A stretch of DNA of 64,000 nucleotides from Carboxylicivirga mesophila (GTDB taxonomy: Bacteria > Bacteroidota > Bacteroidia > Bacteroidales > Marinilabiliaceae). The position numbers and the translations under genes are program-made. The stretch is taken from the NCBI RefSeq assembly GCF_018271975.1, contig NZ_JAGUCN010000007.1, positions 145,496-209,495 on the forward strand, written 5' to 3'. Below, piece by piece: positions 17,202 through 27,226 of this stretch. Each line of letters begins with the position of its first letter. Within the stretch, counting starts at the first letter, position 1. The notes beneath the pieces were generated by a model. The model saw only the letters and a list, made by a program, of their open reading frames with translations, made no database searches and was not told where the DNA came from.

Positions 17202-18593
17202 ATGAATTACGATTTATTAGTTATAGGTAGTGGTCCGGGTGGATACGTTGCAGCCATCAGAGCTTCGCAATTAGGTTTAAAAGTAGCTGTTGTTGAGCGC
17301 TCAGAGTTGGGTGGAATTTGTCTTAACTGGGGATGTATTCCTACCAAATCCCTATTAAAAAGTGCCAATGTATTTGAGTACCTGAAGCATGCTGAAGAAT
17401 ATGGGGTTACCATCAGCGGTGAGGCCAATGCTGATTTTGAAGCAATGGTTAAGCGTAGTCGTGGTGTGGCCGATGGTATGAGTAAAGGAATTCAGTATTT
17501 ATTCAAGAAGAATAAAATTGAAGTGATTCAGGGTACCGGAAAATTAATGGGGAATAAGCAGGTGGAAGTAACAAACGATGCCGGCGAAAAGTCAGTTTAC
17601 ACAGCCGAGCATATTTTATTGGCTACAGGCGCACGTAGCCGTCAGTTACCAAATCTTCCGCAAGATGGTGAAAAAGTAATTGGATACCGCAAAGCACTTA
17701 CTCTGGATAAGCAGCCAGATTCAATGATTGTAGTTGGTTCTGGTGCTATTGGTAGCGAGTTTGCCTATTTCTACAATGCAATTGGTACAAAAGTAACATT
17801 GGTTGAATACATGCCAAATATTGTCCCTGTTGAAGACGAAGAAGTGTCTAAGCAGTTAGGACGTTCGTTCAAAAAGGCCGGCATTAAAGTGATGACTGGT
17901 GCAGAAGTTACTCAGGTGGATACTTCGGCCGATAAGGTGAAAGTGGTGATTAAAACTAAGAAAGGTGAAGAAAGCCATGAAGCAGATATCGTATTGTCTG
18001 CGGTTGGTATCTCACCAAACCTCGAAAATCTTGGACTTGAAGAAGTAGGTGTACAAGTAGAGAATGGTCGTGTAAAAGTAGATGAGTTCTACCAAACTAC
18101 GGTTGCAGGTGTATATGCCATTGGTGATATTGTTCCCGGGCAGGCTTTAGCTCACGTAGCCTCGGCTGAAGGTATTATTTGTGTTGAGAAAATCGCAGGT
18201 CATTCACCAGAACCTTTGGATTATGGTAATATTCCTGGTTGTACATATACATCTCCTGAAGTAGCATCGGTAGGAATGACAGAGAAAGCTGCCAAAGAAG
18301 CCGGGTATGAGCTTAAAGTGGGTAAATTCCCATTCTCAGCATCGGGCAAGGCAAGTGCTGCAGGTCACAAAGATGGTTTTGTAAAACTTATTTTTGATGC
18401 TAAATATGGTGAATTGCTGGGCGCACACCTGATTGGTGCTAATGTAACTGAGATGATTGCCGAGTTAGTGACAGCTCGTAAACTAGAAACTACCGGACAT
18501 GAAATCATTAAAGCGGTGCATCCACACCCAACCATGTCGGAAGCAGTGATGGAAGCGGCAGCTGCTGCTTATGACGAAGTGATACATATTTAG
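17202..18593 (+). CDS. lpdA: Dihydrolipoyl dehydrogenase
   Basis: FAD-dependent E3 component of 2-oxoacid dehydrogenase complexes or the glycine cleavage system; reoxidises dihydrolipoyl groups with NAD+. 463 residues, the usual length. FAD motif GSGPGG near residue 8-13; redox-active disulfide C40/C45 in CLNWGC; NAD-binding GSGAIGSEF near 179-187; second FAD motif YAIGDI; catalytic dyad H442/E447 in HPHPTMSE. No E1/E2 or gcv genes adjoin it, so its partner complex cannot be told from context. Flanked by a candidate promoter and a strong bidirectional terminator. Confidence 0.96.
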   Translation: MNYDLLVIGSGPGGYVAAIRASQLGLKVAVVERSELGGICLNWGCIPTKSLLKSANVFEYLKHAEEYGVTISGEANADFEAMVKRSRGVADGMSKGIQYLFKKNKIEVIQGTGKLMGNKQVEVTNDAGEKSVYTAEHILLATGARSRQLPNLPQDGEKVIGYRKALTLDKQPDSMIVVGSGAIGSEFAYFYNAIGTKVTLVEYMPNIVPVEDEEVSKQLGRSFKKAGIKVMTGAEVTQVDTSADKVKVVIKTKKGEESHEADIVLSAVGISPNLENLGLEEVGVQVENGRVKVDEFYQTTVAGVYAIGDIVPGQALAHVASAEGIICVEKIAGHSPEPLDYGNIPGCTYTSPEVASVGMTEKAAKEAGYELKVGKFPFSASGKASAAGHKDGFVKLIFDAKYGELLGAHLIGANVTEMIAELVTARKLETTGHEIIKAVHPHPTMSEAVMEAAAAAYDEVIHI

Positions 18594-18617
18594 TATCAGC
18601 TAAACAATATTAAAGTA

Positions 18618-18646
18618 GAAAGGCTATCATTTGATGATAGCCTTTC
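18618..18646. terminator. Bidirectional terminator between lpdA and the histidine kinase gene
   Basis: Perfect 13-bp stem GAAAGGCTATCAT (18618-18630) and ATGATAGCCTTTC (18634-18646) with a 3-nt loop. It ends 2 bp before the convergent kinase stop. Confidence 0.85.
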
Positions 18647-18647
18647 T

Positions 18648-20126
18648 TTATTGCTTATTTTCAAGTTGTTTGACCGTGTCTACTTTTGGAAAAACAATCG
18701 TGAAAGTACTTCCTTTACCTATCTGACTTTCAACCAATATTTGTGCATTGTTTCTTTCTGCCAATTCTTTGCACAGCAGCAGACCAAGCCCTGTGCCAGG
18801 TTCATTATTGGTACCAGGTGTTGAGATGTTATTTTCAATGTTGAACAGGCGATTGATCTGTTCTTCCGTCATGCCAATTCCTGTATCACTTATCTTCAGG
18901 AAATCATTGCGTTCATCAGTATCAGTAGATATGCTGATTCTACCTTCATTATTGGTGTACTTTATAGCATTGGAAATGATGTTACGCAGTATTGTTTTGA
19001 TCATATTGCTATCAGCGCAGACAGTGGTCTTTGGATCAACGTCGTTTATTAAGGAAATCTGTTTATGTGCCAGATTATGGGCCAACAGCGCCTGGGCTTC
19101 CTGCACTAGTGAAGCTAATCGAACAGGAGCAACCTGCTGTTTAATCAGGTTATTTTGTTGTTTGGACCAATCCAGTAAATTGCCCAGTAAGTCTAAACCC
19201 TGATGAGCCGAGTGCTGAATGGTCTTTAAGATTTCCTTTATATCTTCCTTCTCATAATGCTTATAGTCGGCAAGTATCAGCTCAATAATAGAGGTTTGAG
19301 CAGCAAAGGGCGACTTTAAATCGTGACCAATTATACTGAATAATTTGTCTTTAGTGGCGTTAGCTTGCTGTAATTCTTCCTTCTGTTGCTCAATCAATGC
19401 TTTTTGGTCGGCTAATTGCTTATTCAAGCGCTTCTCTTTTCGGAGTTGAATAGTAGCCAGCTCATTTTTTTGTTTCTCAAGTGCCAGGTTTAGTTCAGAA
19501 CTCTTTCGTAGATTAAATGTGATCAAATGTTTTTCATTCAGTCGGTTGATCATCTTTGGTATGCTGTATAAGAAGTATCCCATCACCAAAAAATAAGCAC
19601 TCTTGTAAATTTGCCCTGCCCAGTTAGCTGACGCCACTTTTTCCAGCAATTCGGGTTCGATAAATGGGTATCGTATCAGATATATGGTATTGAAGCAAAT
19701 CACCGAATAAACCGTTGTAAATACAACCAGGCGTTTATCGTACCTTAAAACGGACAGGAGGATTAAAACTGGGTACAAAAATGTTGAAGCAGCTGTTGTA
19801 ACTGCAATGGGTTTAAATAGAAACGAATAATTAAAAACATGAATGGATAAAATGCTCACATCAATGGTGGAAGATAAGAAACGTATCCATGTAGCACTTC
19901 CGTACTTGCGTAATAGTATATTTAGTATGGCATTGTATAAGATATAAATAGAGGCCAGAAGTAATGAGGTTAAAGCTCGGTCTGTATCACCTGAATAGTA
20001 AATATAGCCTATAAAGACCAGGATGACGCCAATGAGAATCCACCTGAACTTAATGACTTCATGTTCGCCCCATACAGCATCTTCTCTAAAGAGCTTAACA
20101 AATTGTTCGGAGTTAGGTTTTTGCAT
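18648..20126 (-). CDS. Membrane-bound sensor histidine kinase
   Basis: A 492-residue kinase. The N-terminal ~200 residues hold about six hydrophobic membrane segments with no recognised sensor domain. A coiled coil (~205-255, rich in K/E/Q/L) leads to the HisKA domain with phospho-acceptor H268 in IIGHDLKSP. The HATPase domain has the N-box NIISNAIKYTN, SDTGIGM and GTGLGLLL. There is no receiver domain and no response regulator gene beside it, so it is an orphan kinase. The signal is unknown; the multi-TM input resembles 7TM-type sensors. It has a consensus promoter just upstream on the minus strand. Confidence 0.9.
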   Translation of the reverse strand: MQKPNSEQFVKLFREDAVWGEHEVIKFRWILIGVILVFIGYIYYSGDTDRALTSLLLASIYILYNAILNILLRKYGSATWIRFLSSTIDVSILSIHVFNYSFLFKPIAVTTAASTFLYPVLILLSVLRYDKRLVVFTTVYSVICFNTIYLIRYPFIEPELLEKVASANWAGQIYKSAYFLVMGYFLYSIPKMINRLNEKHLITFNLRKSSELNLALEKQKNELATIQLRKEKRLNKQLADQKALIEQQKEELQQANATKDKLFSIIGHDLKSPFAAQTSIIELILADYKHYEKEDIKEILKTIQHSAHQGLDLLGNLLDWSKQQNNLIKQQVAPVRLASLVQEAQALLAHNLAHKQISLINDVDPKTTVCADSNMIKTILRNIISNAIKYTNNEGRISISTDTDERNDFLKISDTGIGMTEEQINRLFNIENNISTPGTNNEPGTGLGLLLCKELAERNNAQILVESQIGKGSTFTIVFPKVDTVKQLENKQ

Positions 20127-20144
20127 ATTTCTATGTTAGATAAA

Positions 20145-20174
20145 CAAAAATAACGGATTTTTTAGATTACCCAA
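20145..20174 (-). promoter_or_regulatory. Promoter of the histidine kinase gene (TTG-N19-TATTTTTG, minus strand)
   Basis: On the minus strand, CTTG (TTG at 20172-20174) is separated by exactly 19 bp from TATTTTTG (20145-20152), ending 18 bp before the start codon. Confidence 0.6.
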
Positions 20175-20244
20175 GTACCAAATGAGCTAAAGGTTTTTAC
20201 GTCACTAATATGAAAAGGTTTTTGCTTGCTACTCTTCAAAAAAA

Positions 20245-20276
20245 TTTGGTTTTATCATACTCAAACCCAATATTTG
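20245..20276 (+). promoter_or_regulatory. Near-consensus promoter of the AGCS symporter gene
   Basis: TTTG at 20245-20248, 20-bp spacer, then AATATTTG (first base A instead of T) at 20269-20276, 42 bp before the start codon. Confidence 0.45.
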
Positions 20277-20318
20277 CTATGAAAATCTACAAAAACATTA
20301 ATTCTTATTACAAAATCT

Positions 20319-22094
20319 ATGCAGGCATTAAATGATTTATTGCTATTGATTGATTCGTATATCGGTAGCCACCTTTGGTTTGTATTGCTGCTTCTTGGCA
20401 CCGGTATCTTTTTTACTATCTACCTTAAATTTCCTCAAATAAGATATTTCAAATACGCTATTCGCATTGTTCAGGGTAAATTTGACAAGGATGATGATGA
20501 AGGTGATACATCTCATTTTCAGGCATTAACAACCGCACTATCAGGAACTGTTGGTACTGGTAATATAGCCGGTGTAGCGTTCGCCGTGCACTTGGGTGGC
20601 CCGGCAGCTCTCTTCTGGATGCTGGTGACGGCAATGTTTGGTATGACCACCAAGTTTGTTGAAGTAACCCTATCTCATAAATACCGTGAAAAAGCTGCGG
20701 ACGGATCTATTGCTGGAGGACCGATGTATTTTATGCAGAAGCGATTAAATATTAAAACGTCTTCCGGTAAAACCATAAAAACAGGCTATTGGATTGCAGC
20801 CATTTTTGCATTGGCTACCATTCTCTCATCATTTGGTACCGGTAGCTTACCTCAAATAAATAGTATCTCCAATTCTTTATTTTCAACATTTGGTATTCCG
20901 CATATGATTACCGGCTTGGTATTGGCTATACTGCTTGGGTTTGTAATTATTGGTGGCATAAAGCGCATTGCCAAGGTAACATCAAGGTTGGTGCCGGCCA
21001 TGGCACTCATCTATTTCATAGGCGCATTGGCAGTTATTATTTTTAATTATCAAAATGTCTGGCCTTCATTGCAGGCCATAGTGGGAGATATCTTTACAGG
21101 CTCATCGGCTACCGGAGGTTTCTTGGGTGCCACCATTGCATTTGCGTTTAATCGGGGAGTTAACCGCGGCTTATTTTCCAATGAAGCAGGTCAGGGTTCA
21201 GCGCCAATTGCCCACGCCGCTGCCAAAGCCCATGAGCCCGTTTCTGAAGGCCTTGTGGCATTGTTAGAGCCTTTTATCGATACCATTATTATTTGTACGC
21301 TGACAGGTTTTGTCTTATTGTCTTCAGGTGTTTGGAAAGATAAACAGGATAATCGTTTTCAGTTGGCCGATTTGCAAGTGGTTAATACCATTGCCGTTAG
21401 TGATCAAACAGAAGAGGGACGTCAGCAGTTGGCAGCGCACATCAATGGCGAAGCACCCCTGCCACTATTTGATGGCGAGCTAACCATCAAGGATGGTAAG
21501 GTTGGTTCTCCTGTTATTTTTATTCATGCGCGTTCGCTTGCAGAAGATGTGCTTGTTAAGCAAGGTGGAAAACTTTACAACGGAAAGCTGCAGGTTGATA
21601 ATGGTGATGTTGTTGTGAAAGATCAGAAGCTGACGCTGTTTGAAAGGATTAAATCTCAGTTTTCGCACTCAGGCAATAATAAAATTGTCATTGAGGGTAA
21701 GTCATTAATTCATAGTGCGCCTCTAACAGCAGTGGCCTTTACAAAAAGCTGGTTTGGCGATTTTGGCAAATACATTGTCTCTATAGGATTACTGTTATTC
21801 GCATTTTCAACGGCTATCTCCTGGTCATATTATGGCGATAGAGCAGTCACTTACCTGTGGGGCTCAAAGTATGTTATCTGGTATCATTTTATTTATGTTA
21901 TTGGATTTTTTATAGCTTCTTTTGTCGATACAACCATTATCTGGACACTTTCGGGGATAACAATTGCTTTGATGACTATTCCAAACCTGTTTGGTTTATT
22001 AGTTTTGCATAAAGAGATGAAAACAGATGTAAAGCTGTTTTGGAAAGAGTACCAGGAACGATTCCCGGAAGAGGAGGGGGTGCCAAAGAATTAA
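20319..22094 (+). CDS. AGCS-family Na+/amino-acid (alanine/glycine) symporter with soluble insert
   Basis: Inner-membrane sodium-coupled amino-acid transporter. The family signatures are [51 protein letters not shown] and [16 protein letters not shown]. The 591 residues are longer than most AGCS members because a ~120-residue hydrophilic, beta-rich segment (about 345-465; [19 protein letters not shown] ... [11 protein letters not shown]) sits between the helix ending SSGVW and the helix containing the [15 protein letters not shown] segment. The stop is only 4 bp before the ECF sigma gene, so the two are probably co-transcribed, an unusual pairing. Confidence 0.9.
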   Translation: MQALNDLLLLIDSYIGSHLWFVLLLLGTGIFFTIYLKFPQIRYFKYAIRIVQGKFDKDDDEGDTSHFQALTTALSGTVGTGNIAGVAFAVHLGGPAALFWMLVTAMFGMTTKFVEVTLSHKYREKAADGSIAGGPMYFMQKRLNIKTSSGKTIKTGYWIAAIFALATILSSFGTGSLPQINSISNSLFSTFGIPHMITGLVLAILLGFVIIGGIKRIAKVTSRLVPAMALIYFIGALAVIIFNYQNVWPSLQAIVGDIFTGSSATGGFLGATIAFAFNRGVNRGLFSNEAGQGSAPIAHAAAKAHEPVSEGLVALLEPFIDTIIICTLTGFVLLSSGVWKDKQDNRFQLADLQVVNTIAVSDQTEEGRQQLAAHINGEAPLPLFDGELTIKDGKVGSPVIFIHARSLAEDVLVKQGGKLYNGKLQVDNGDVVVKDQKLTLFERIKSQFSHSGNNKIVIEGKSLIHSAPLTAVAFTKSWFGDFGKYIVSIGLLLFAFSTAISWSYYGDRAVTYLWGSKYVIWYHFIYVIGFFIASFVDTTIIWTLSGITIALMTIPNLFGLLVLHKEMKTDVKLFWKEYQERFPEEEGVPKN

Positions 22095-22098
22095 TTTC

Positions 22099-22629
22099 AT
22101 GCAGGAAACAAAGCAGATACAAACTAAAAAGGAATTCGAGCATTTCTTTAATACACATCATGCCGATATGGTGCGCTATGCCTATAAATTTGTTCAGCGC
22201 ACCGATGTGGCATCTGATATTGTGCAGGAAGCGTTTGTAAAGCTTTGGGAGGGAAGACGCCATATTTTAGCCAACATTTCCTTAAAAGCGTATTTATATA
22301 AGGTGGTCTATAATTTATCCTTAAATCACATTGAGCAGCTTAAGCTGCGAGCCAGGCACCATGACTCTATTTATACAGACTTGATGGAGATGGAAATGGA
22401 CTACTACAAAGATGAAAAGAGTTTGTTACAGGATGAGCGACTTGAATCCTTGCGCAGCATGTTGAATGAACTGCCCAAAGGATGCTATGAGGTTATTGAT
22501 TTGAGTCGGTTTCAGGGTTTAAAAAACAAAGAAATAGCCCAAAAACTCGATGTGCCTGTTCGTACAATAGAAACGCGTATCTATCGCTGTATTAGTAAAT
22601 TGAAGGAGCTAGTAAAAAGGGCAGTGTAA
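22099..22629 (+). CDS. ECF-type RNA polymerase sigma factor (FecI-like)
   Basis: A 176-residue sigma-70 family factor of the Bacteroidota FecI/RpoE type. Region 2 (~15-85; HHADMVRYAYKFVQRTDVASDIVQEAFVKLWE) binds the -10 element and core; region 4 (~115-170; LPKGCYEVIDLSRFQGLKNKEIAQKLDVPVRTIETRIYRCISKLK) binds the -35 element. It is followed by FecR, an STN-containing SusC and SusD, the standard trans-envelope signalling order: ligand at SusC, STN to FecR, release of sigma. The gene begins 4 bp after the AGCS symporter stop, so its basal expression may depend on the symporter promoter. Confidence 0.93.
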   Translation: MQETKQIQTKKEFEHFFNTHHADMVRYAYKFVQRTDVASDIVQEAFVKLWEGRRHILANISLKAYLYKVVYNLSLNHIEQLKLRARHHDSIYTDLMEMEMDYYKDEKSLLQDERLESLRSMLNELPKGCYEVIDLSRFQGLKNKEIAQKLDVPVRTIETRIYRCISKLKELVKRAV

Positions 22630-22703
22630 TTTTTCGCAATTTTTTTTGAAATAGTTGACGTAGTTTCTGAAATTCATCTGTCATTGATACAGAAGACAGA
22701 CGG

Positions 22704-23684
22704 ATGAAACAATTAAACGATATAGAGACCATAATAATTCGAAGCCTTGATAAAACAGCTACAGAACAAGAGTTGGCAGTTTTGTATGATTGGTTGAAGG
22801 CTTCGACAGAGAATAAGGCGCAATACTATCAAATAAAAGATACCTGGGATGCTGCAGGCATCATTACTCCCGATACCGCTAGTGCCTGGAGACAACTGAA
22901 TAAGCAGGTTGATGCAAATAAAAAAATGCCACGGTGGATAATCGAAACGATTAAAATAGCTGCCGTTGCGGTGCTTGTTGCCGTGGCCACCTACACCGTA
23001 TTTAAAATCCCTCAAAAGCCCCCTGTTGAACCAGCAATGGCCAAAGTGGTTGTGCCAAATGGTTCGCAAAGCACAGTGGTATTGGCCGATGGTACCACTG
23101 TCAGACTCAACTCTGGTTCAGAGTTAGTGTATCCCTCCCAATTTAATAGCGATGTAAGAAAGGTCGAATTGACAGGTGAAGGGTATTTTAAAGTGAAACA
23201 CAACACGGCCCATCCTTTTATTGTGTCAGCTGGCGAGATAGATGTTAAGGTACTAGGTACTGAATTTAATGTAATGGCCTATCCGGATTTGGAACGAATT
23301 GAAACAACATTAGTGGAAGGAAGTGTGGCGCTTAATAAAAGAGGGACGGCTAATGGCCATATTGTTTTAAAGCCAGGCGAGAAAGCAGTTTTTGAAAACG
23401 ATGAGCTTGTTGTTACTCCGGCTGATATAGAACTCGAAACCACCTGGACACAGAAAGGCTTTTATTTTCAGAGTACAAGCTTTGAAGAGTTAGTCAGTCG
23501 ATTAGAACGATGGTATGATGTTGACATCATTATAGATGATGAAGATTTTATAGACATCACCTTTACTGGCAAGTTCAGAAATAAAGAAAGCATATGGCAA
23601 GTGTTGGATGTAATAAAAATGACAACACCAATTGATTATAAAACCAAAGAAGGAAAAATTTACATAACACTCATAAATCAGTAG
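22704..23684 (+). CDS. FecR-family anti-sigma factor
   Basis: A 326-residue single-pass inner-membrane regulator. The cytoplasmic N-terminus (~1-75) would hold the sigma factor, one TM helix follows (~80-97; IKIAAVAVLVAVATYTVF), and the periplasmic FecR domain (~110-230; VVPNGSQSTVVLADGTTVRLNSGSEL) receives the signal from the STN domain of SusC. The C-terminal STN-like/DUF4974 segment (FYFQSTSFEELVSRLERWYDVDI) is typical of Bacteroidota FecR proteins. It lies between the cognate sigma and SusC genes. Confidence 0.93.
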   Translation: MKQLNDIETIIIRSLDKTATEQELAVLYDWLKASTENKAQYYQIKDTWDAAGIITPDTASAWRQLNKQVDANKKMPRWIIETIKIAAVAVLVAVATYTVFKIPQKPPVEPAMAKVVVPNGSQSTVVLADGTTVRLNSGSELVYPSQFNSDVRKVELTGEGYFKVKHNTAHPFIVSAGEIDVKVLGTEFNVMAYPDLERIETTLVEGSVALNKRGTANGHIVLKPGEKAVFENDELVVTPADIELETTWTQKGFYFQSTSFEELVSRLERWYDVDIIIDDEDFIDITFTGKFRNKESIWQVLDVIKMTTPIDYKTKEGKIYITLINQ

Positions 23685-23712
23685 CCTATGAGATAGGAGC
23701 ATAAACCAAAAC

Positions 23713-23744
23713 GACCGGTATGATGCGGCAACATCACCCCGGTC
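23713..23744 (+). other. Stem-loop in the FecR-SusC spacer
   Basis: GACCGG (23713-23718) pairs with CCGGTC (23739-23744), and inside it TGATG (23721-23725) pairs with CATCA (23732-23736) around a CGGCAA loop, leaving a symmetric 2x2 internal loop. There is no T-run after it, so it is not a simple terminator. It could be an mRNA processing or attenuation element ahead of SusC. Role inferred only from position. Confidence 0.5.
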
Positions 23745-23786
23745 TGATAAATTTAAAACAAGTTTAAAAGTAAATCACTCAAAAGT

Positions 23787-26700
23787 ATGAAAAAAAAATT
23801 GAATGACATGATACCTGTCGTGTCATGTCTAAATCCAAAACTTTGGAAGATTATGAAACTAACAATAGTTTTTATGATTTTCGGAATGGTTCAGCTCTCT
23901 GCAACAAGCTATTCGCAGAATGTAAAGCTTAACCTGAAACGTGGTCAAAACACCCTAAAGCATGTATTTGACCAAATCGAAAAACAATCATCATTCACAA
24001 TTTTTTACCAGGATGAGCAGGTCAACCTTGATAAGCAGATAACCAATAGCCTGCAGGGCGGACAACTCTCTGAGGTGTTAGATAAAGCCCTCGAAGGTAC
24101 AGGACTGACATATAAGATCAATGATCAGGTTATCATCATTCTTGAAAAGCACCCTGAGGTGGCAATAGAGCAAGATGTGCAACGCACTGTAAAAGGACGT
24201 GTTATTGGCGTTGATGGCGAACCCTTGCCCGGCGTAAATGTATTTATAGAAGGTACAACACAGGGAACCATCACCAATATTGATGGTGAATACGAGCTGG
24301 AAATTGAAGAGGATAATCAAAGTATTGTATTCTCATTTATTGGTTTCCAAACGCAAACGATTGCAGTAAGTGGCCGTAATCAAATCAACATCACGCTTGT
24401 AGAAGAATCGATTGGTTTAGATGAAGTGGTAGCAGTTGGTTATGGTGTGCAGAAGAAAAGTGACCTTACCGGAGCTGTAGCAAAAGTAAAAAGTGAGGAA
24501 TTGAATAAAGTGGCTGCTGCCAACCCTGCCGAAGGTTTGCAAGGACGTATAGCAGGTGTAAATATTACCAAGGGCGACGGTTCCCCAGGTGGTTCGGGCG
24601 TTAGCATCAAGATTAGAGGAGTAGGTACGCTAGGCGGAAATACACCATTAATTGTGGTTGATGGCTTTATTGGTGGTAATCTGAATGATATTAACCCCAA
24701 TGATATTGAGTCGATGGAAGTGCTAAAAGATGGCGCAGCAGCTGCTATCTATGGTTCACGAGCGGCTAACGGGGTCATTTTAGTAACCACCAAGAAAGGA
24801 AAAAAAGGTGAAGTAAAGGTGGATATTACATCCAATGTAAGTGTGGTTAACTCCATCAATAACTTCGATTTGCTAAACGCAGAAGAATACATCACTGTAC
24901 ACAAAATGATGTATGAGAATGCCGGCGATGCGCTGCCTGAGTATGTATCAAATGGCTTTGTACCAAAGGCTGATACAGATTGGCAAGACCAGGTGTTTAG
25001 AACAGGATTGCTTCAAAACCATGACGTACGTTTAAGTGGCGGTGGTGAAAACATCACATACAGTCTTTCAGGTGGAATTTCAGATGAAAAAGGTACGCTG
25101 ATAGGTTCTGACTTTAGAAGAAATAACTGGCGGGCGCGCATTGGCTTGACAAAAGGTATTTTAGATGTCGATGCTAACCTTGCCTACTCGGGTAAGAAAA
25201 CGCATACGCCTTTTTACAGCATGACCGAGACCTATAAAATCTCACCTCTCATTCCTGTTTACGACGAGGAATCGGAATGGGGCTATGGAATGTCATATGC
25301 CGGCATGCCAGATCACCGTAACCCAATTGCCCGACAAAATTACCGTCAGGGAGGTTACGAAGAAGAATATGTAACAGCCAACGTTTCGGGTACATTAAAC
25401 CTGTTGAAATGGTTGAAATACAAAGTTAATGCAGGGTATAAAACATCCTCAGAGTATAAGACCTTCCATGTAACACCTCACCAGGATCGTGTGCAAGACG
25501 AGGTTTTATTTACTTCAGTGGACGAATCAAGAGCTAAATACACCGAATCATTGCTCGAAAACTTATTGATTTTTAACAAGCAAATTAATGAGCACAGTTT
25601 TGATGCCGTTTTGGGGTATGCCTATCAGGAGGAGAACTATGCCTGGACAGGTGCCACTGCTTTGGGTTATCTCAATGAACACAGTGTGGAAGATGGTAGT
25701 CTGGTAACAGTGACCAATCCTGCTGGTTTTGTTGACAATAGCTATAATACAATCGATGCTGGTATTGGTGGTGAATTCAGTGCTTCAGGCAGTAATTGGA
25801 ATTACACACGTATATCATTATTTGGTCGAATAAACTATTCGTTTGCAAGTAAATATTTAGTTCAGCTATCGGTTCGTCGTGATGGCTCATCAAAATTTGG
25901 TACTCAAAACCAATATGGTACATTCCCATCAGCAGCTATTGGCTGGCGTTTAACCGAAGAAGGCTTCCTGAAGGATAATGGTTTTATCAGTAACCTGAAG
26001 TTACGTGCCTCATGGGGACAATTGGGTAGCGAAGGTAACCTGAATCCATACATGTGGCAGGCTTTAATAACTACAGCTAATGATTACAGTTTAGGCTATG
26101 TGCGTGGTAATGGTCAAAGTCCATGGCCGGGTAGTGCTGCTAAGCAAATCCCGGATAATGCCCTTAAATGGGAGGTGGCTGAATCATTAAACATGGGATT
26201 GGACTATGGTTTTATCAATAATCGCATTACCGGTACCATCAACTATTACATTAATGATACCAAAGACCTGTTGATGAACTACCAGCTAGCATCATCAGCT
26301 GGATCAGAAGCACGTATTATGAATACTGCAGCTATGCGTAACCAGGGTTTGGAGCTGGAGTTGTCTTATCATAGTCAGAAGCGTCCGTTTACCTATGATA
26401 TCACTGGAACACTGTCCACACTGAAGAATGAAGTGACGGCCCTGGATAATCCGGATCAGTCAATATATGGATACGGGCTATTCCTGGGGGATTCACACTT
26501 CCCTAACCAAACACGCATTGGTTCACCTGTTGGTGCCTTCTATCTTTACAAGACCGATGGTATCTTCCAGGATCAAAGTGAAGTGGATGCACATGTGAAT
26601 GCCGATGGCAAACCGCTTCAGGCTGCCGCAGCTCCTGGGGATATTCGTTTTGTGGATACTAACAATGATGGTAGCATTGGCGAAGATGATAAAGTATATA

Positions 26701-27209
26701 TGGGCACAGGTTTGCCAAAAGTGGAATATTCATTATCATTCAGTGCTTACTATAAAAACTTTGATTTCTCAATGCTACTTTATGGTGTAGCTGGTAATAA
26801 GATTTATAACGGCATTGGTTACAATTTGTCCAACATGTCGGGTGGTTCTAATTACTTGTCATCTACCTTGGATGCCTGGACACCTGAAAATACCAATACA
26901 TCAGTGCCTCGTGCCGTATTAGGCGATCCTAATGGTAATGCTAAAGTGGCTTCAGATCGTTATCTGGAAGATGGCGGGTATCTTAAACTAAAGAACCTGC
27001 AGATTGGTTATACGCTGCCAAAATCGCTTTTGGATAAAGTGTCAATTGACAAGCTTCGCGTTTTTGTTGGTGGTCAGAATTTATTCACCATCACCAACTA
27101 CTCTGGCTTGGATCCTGAGATATCTCGCGATGTATTTAATACGGGTACCGACCGTTCTGTTTATCCGCAAACCCGAATGATAACAACAGGTGTTCAATTA
27201 AGCTTCTAA
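23787..27209 (+). CDS. SusC-type TonB-dependent transporter with STN signalling domain
   Basis: An 1140-residue outer-membrane importer. Order: long N-terminal export signal (hydrophobic stretch ~24-45), STN domain (~50-115; FDQIEKQSSFTIFYQDEQV), carboxypeptidase-like beta domain (~130-215; VKGRVIGVDGEPLPGVNVFIEG), SusC signature and plug (~215-340; DEVVAVGYGVQKKSDLTGAV, VVDGFIGG, AAIYGSRAANGVILVTTKKGKKG), then the barrel ending in GVQLSF. The STN domain marks a transducer that talks to the upstream FecR. With SusD it forms a nutrient-uptake complex; no hydrolase is encoded beside it, so the ligand is unknown. Confidence 0.95.
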   Translation: MKKKLNDMIPVVSCLNPKLWKIMKLTIVFMIFGMVQLSATSYSQNVKLNLKRGQNTLKHVFDQIEKQSSFTIFYQDEQVNLDKQITNSLQGGQLSEVLDKALEGTGLTYKINDQVIIILEKHPEVAIEQDVQRTVKGRVIGVDGEPLPGVNVFIEGTTQGTITNIDGEYELEIEEDNQSIVFSFIGFQTQTIAVSGRNQINITLVEESIGLDEVVAVGYGVQKKSDLTGAVAKVKSEELNKVAAANPAEGLQGRIAGVNITKGDGSPGGSGVSIKIRGVGTLGGNTPLIVVDGFIGGNLNDINPNDIESMEVLKDGAAAAIYGSRAANGVILVTTKKGKKGEVKVDITSNVSVVNSINNFDLLNAEEYITVHKMMYENAGDALPEYVSNGFVPKADTDWQDQVFRTGLLQNHDVRLSGGGENITYSLSGGISDEKGTLIGSDFRRNNWRARIGLTKGILDVDANLAYSGKKTHTPFYSMTETYKISPLIPVYDEESEWGYGMSYAGMPDHRNPIARQNYRQGGYEEEYVTANVSGTLNLLKWLKYKVNAGYKTSSEYKTFHVTPHQDRVQDEVLFTSVDESRAKYTESLLENLLIFNKQINEHSFDAVLGYAYQEENYAWTGATALGYLNEHSVEDGSLVTVTNPAGFVDNSYNTIDAGIGGEFSASGSNWNYTRISLFGRINYSFASKYLVQLSVRRDGSSKFGTQNQYGTFPSAAIGWRLTEEGFLKDNGFISNLKLRASWGQLGSEGNLNPYMWQALITTANDYSLGYVRGNGQSPWPGSAAKQIPDNALKWEVAESLNMGLDYGFINNRITGTINYYINDTKDLLMNYQLASSAGSEARIMNTAAMRNQGLELELSYHSQKRPFTYDITGTLSTLKNEVTALDNPDQSIYGYGLFLGDSHFPNQTRIGSPVGAFYLYKTDGIFQDQSEVDAHVNADGKPLQAAAAPGDIRFVDTNNDGSIGEDDKVYMGTGLPKVEYSLSFSAYYKNFDFSMLLYGVAGNKIYNGIGYNLSNMSGGSNYLSSTLDAWTPENTNTSVPRAVLGDPNGNAKVASDRYLEDGGYLKLKNLQIGYTLPKSLLDKVSIDKLRVFVGGQNLFTITNYSGLDPEISRDVFNTGTDRSVYPQTRMITTGVQLSF

Positions 27210-27226
27210 CATTTAAAATTTTCACA

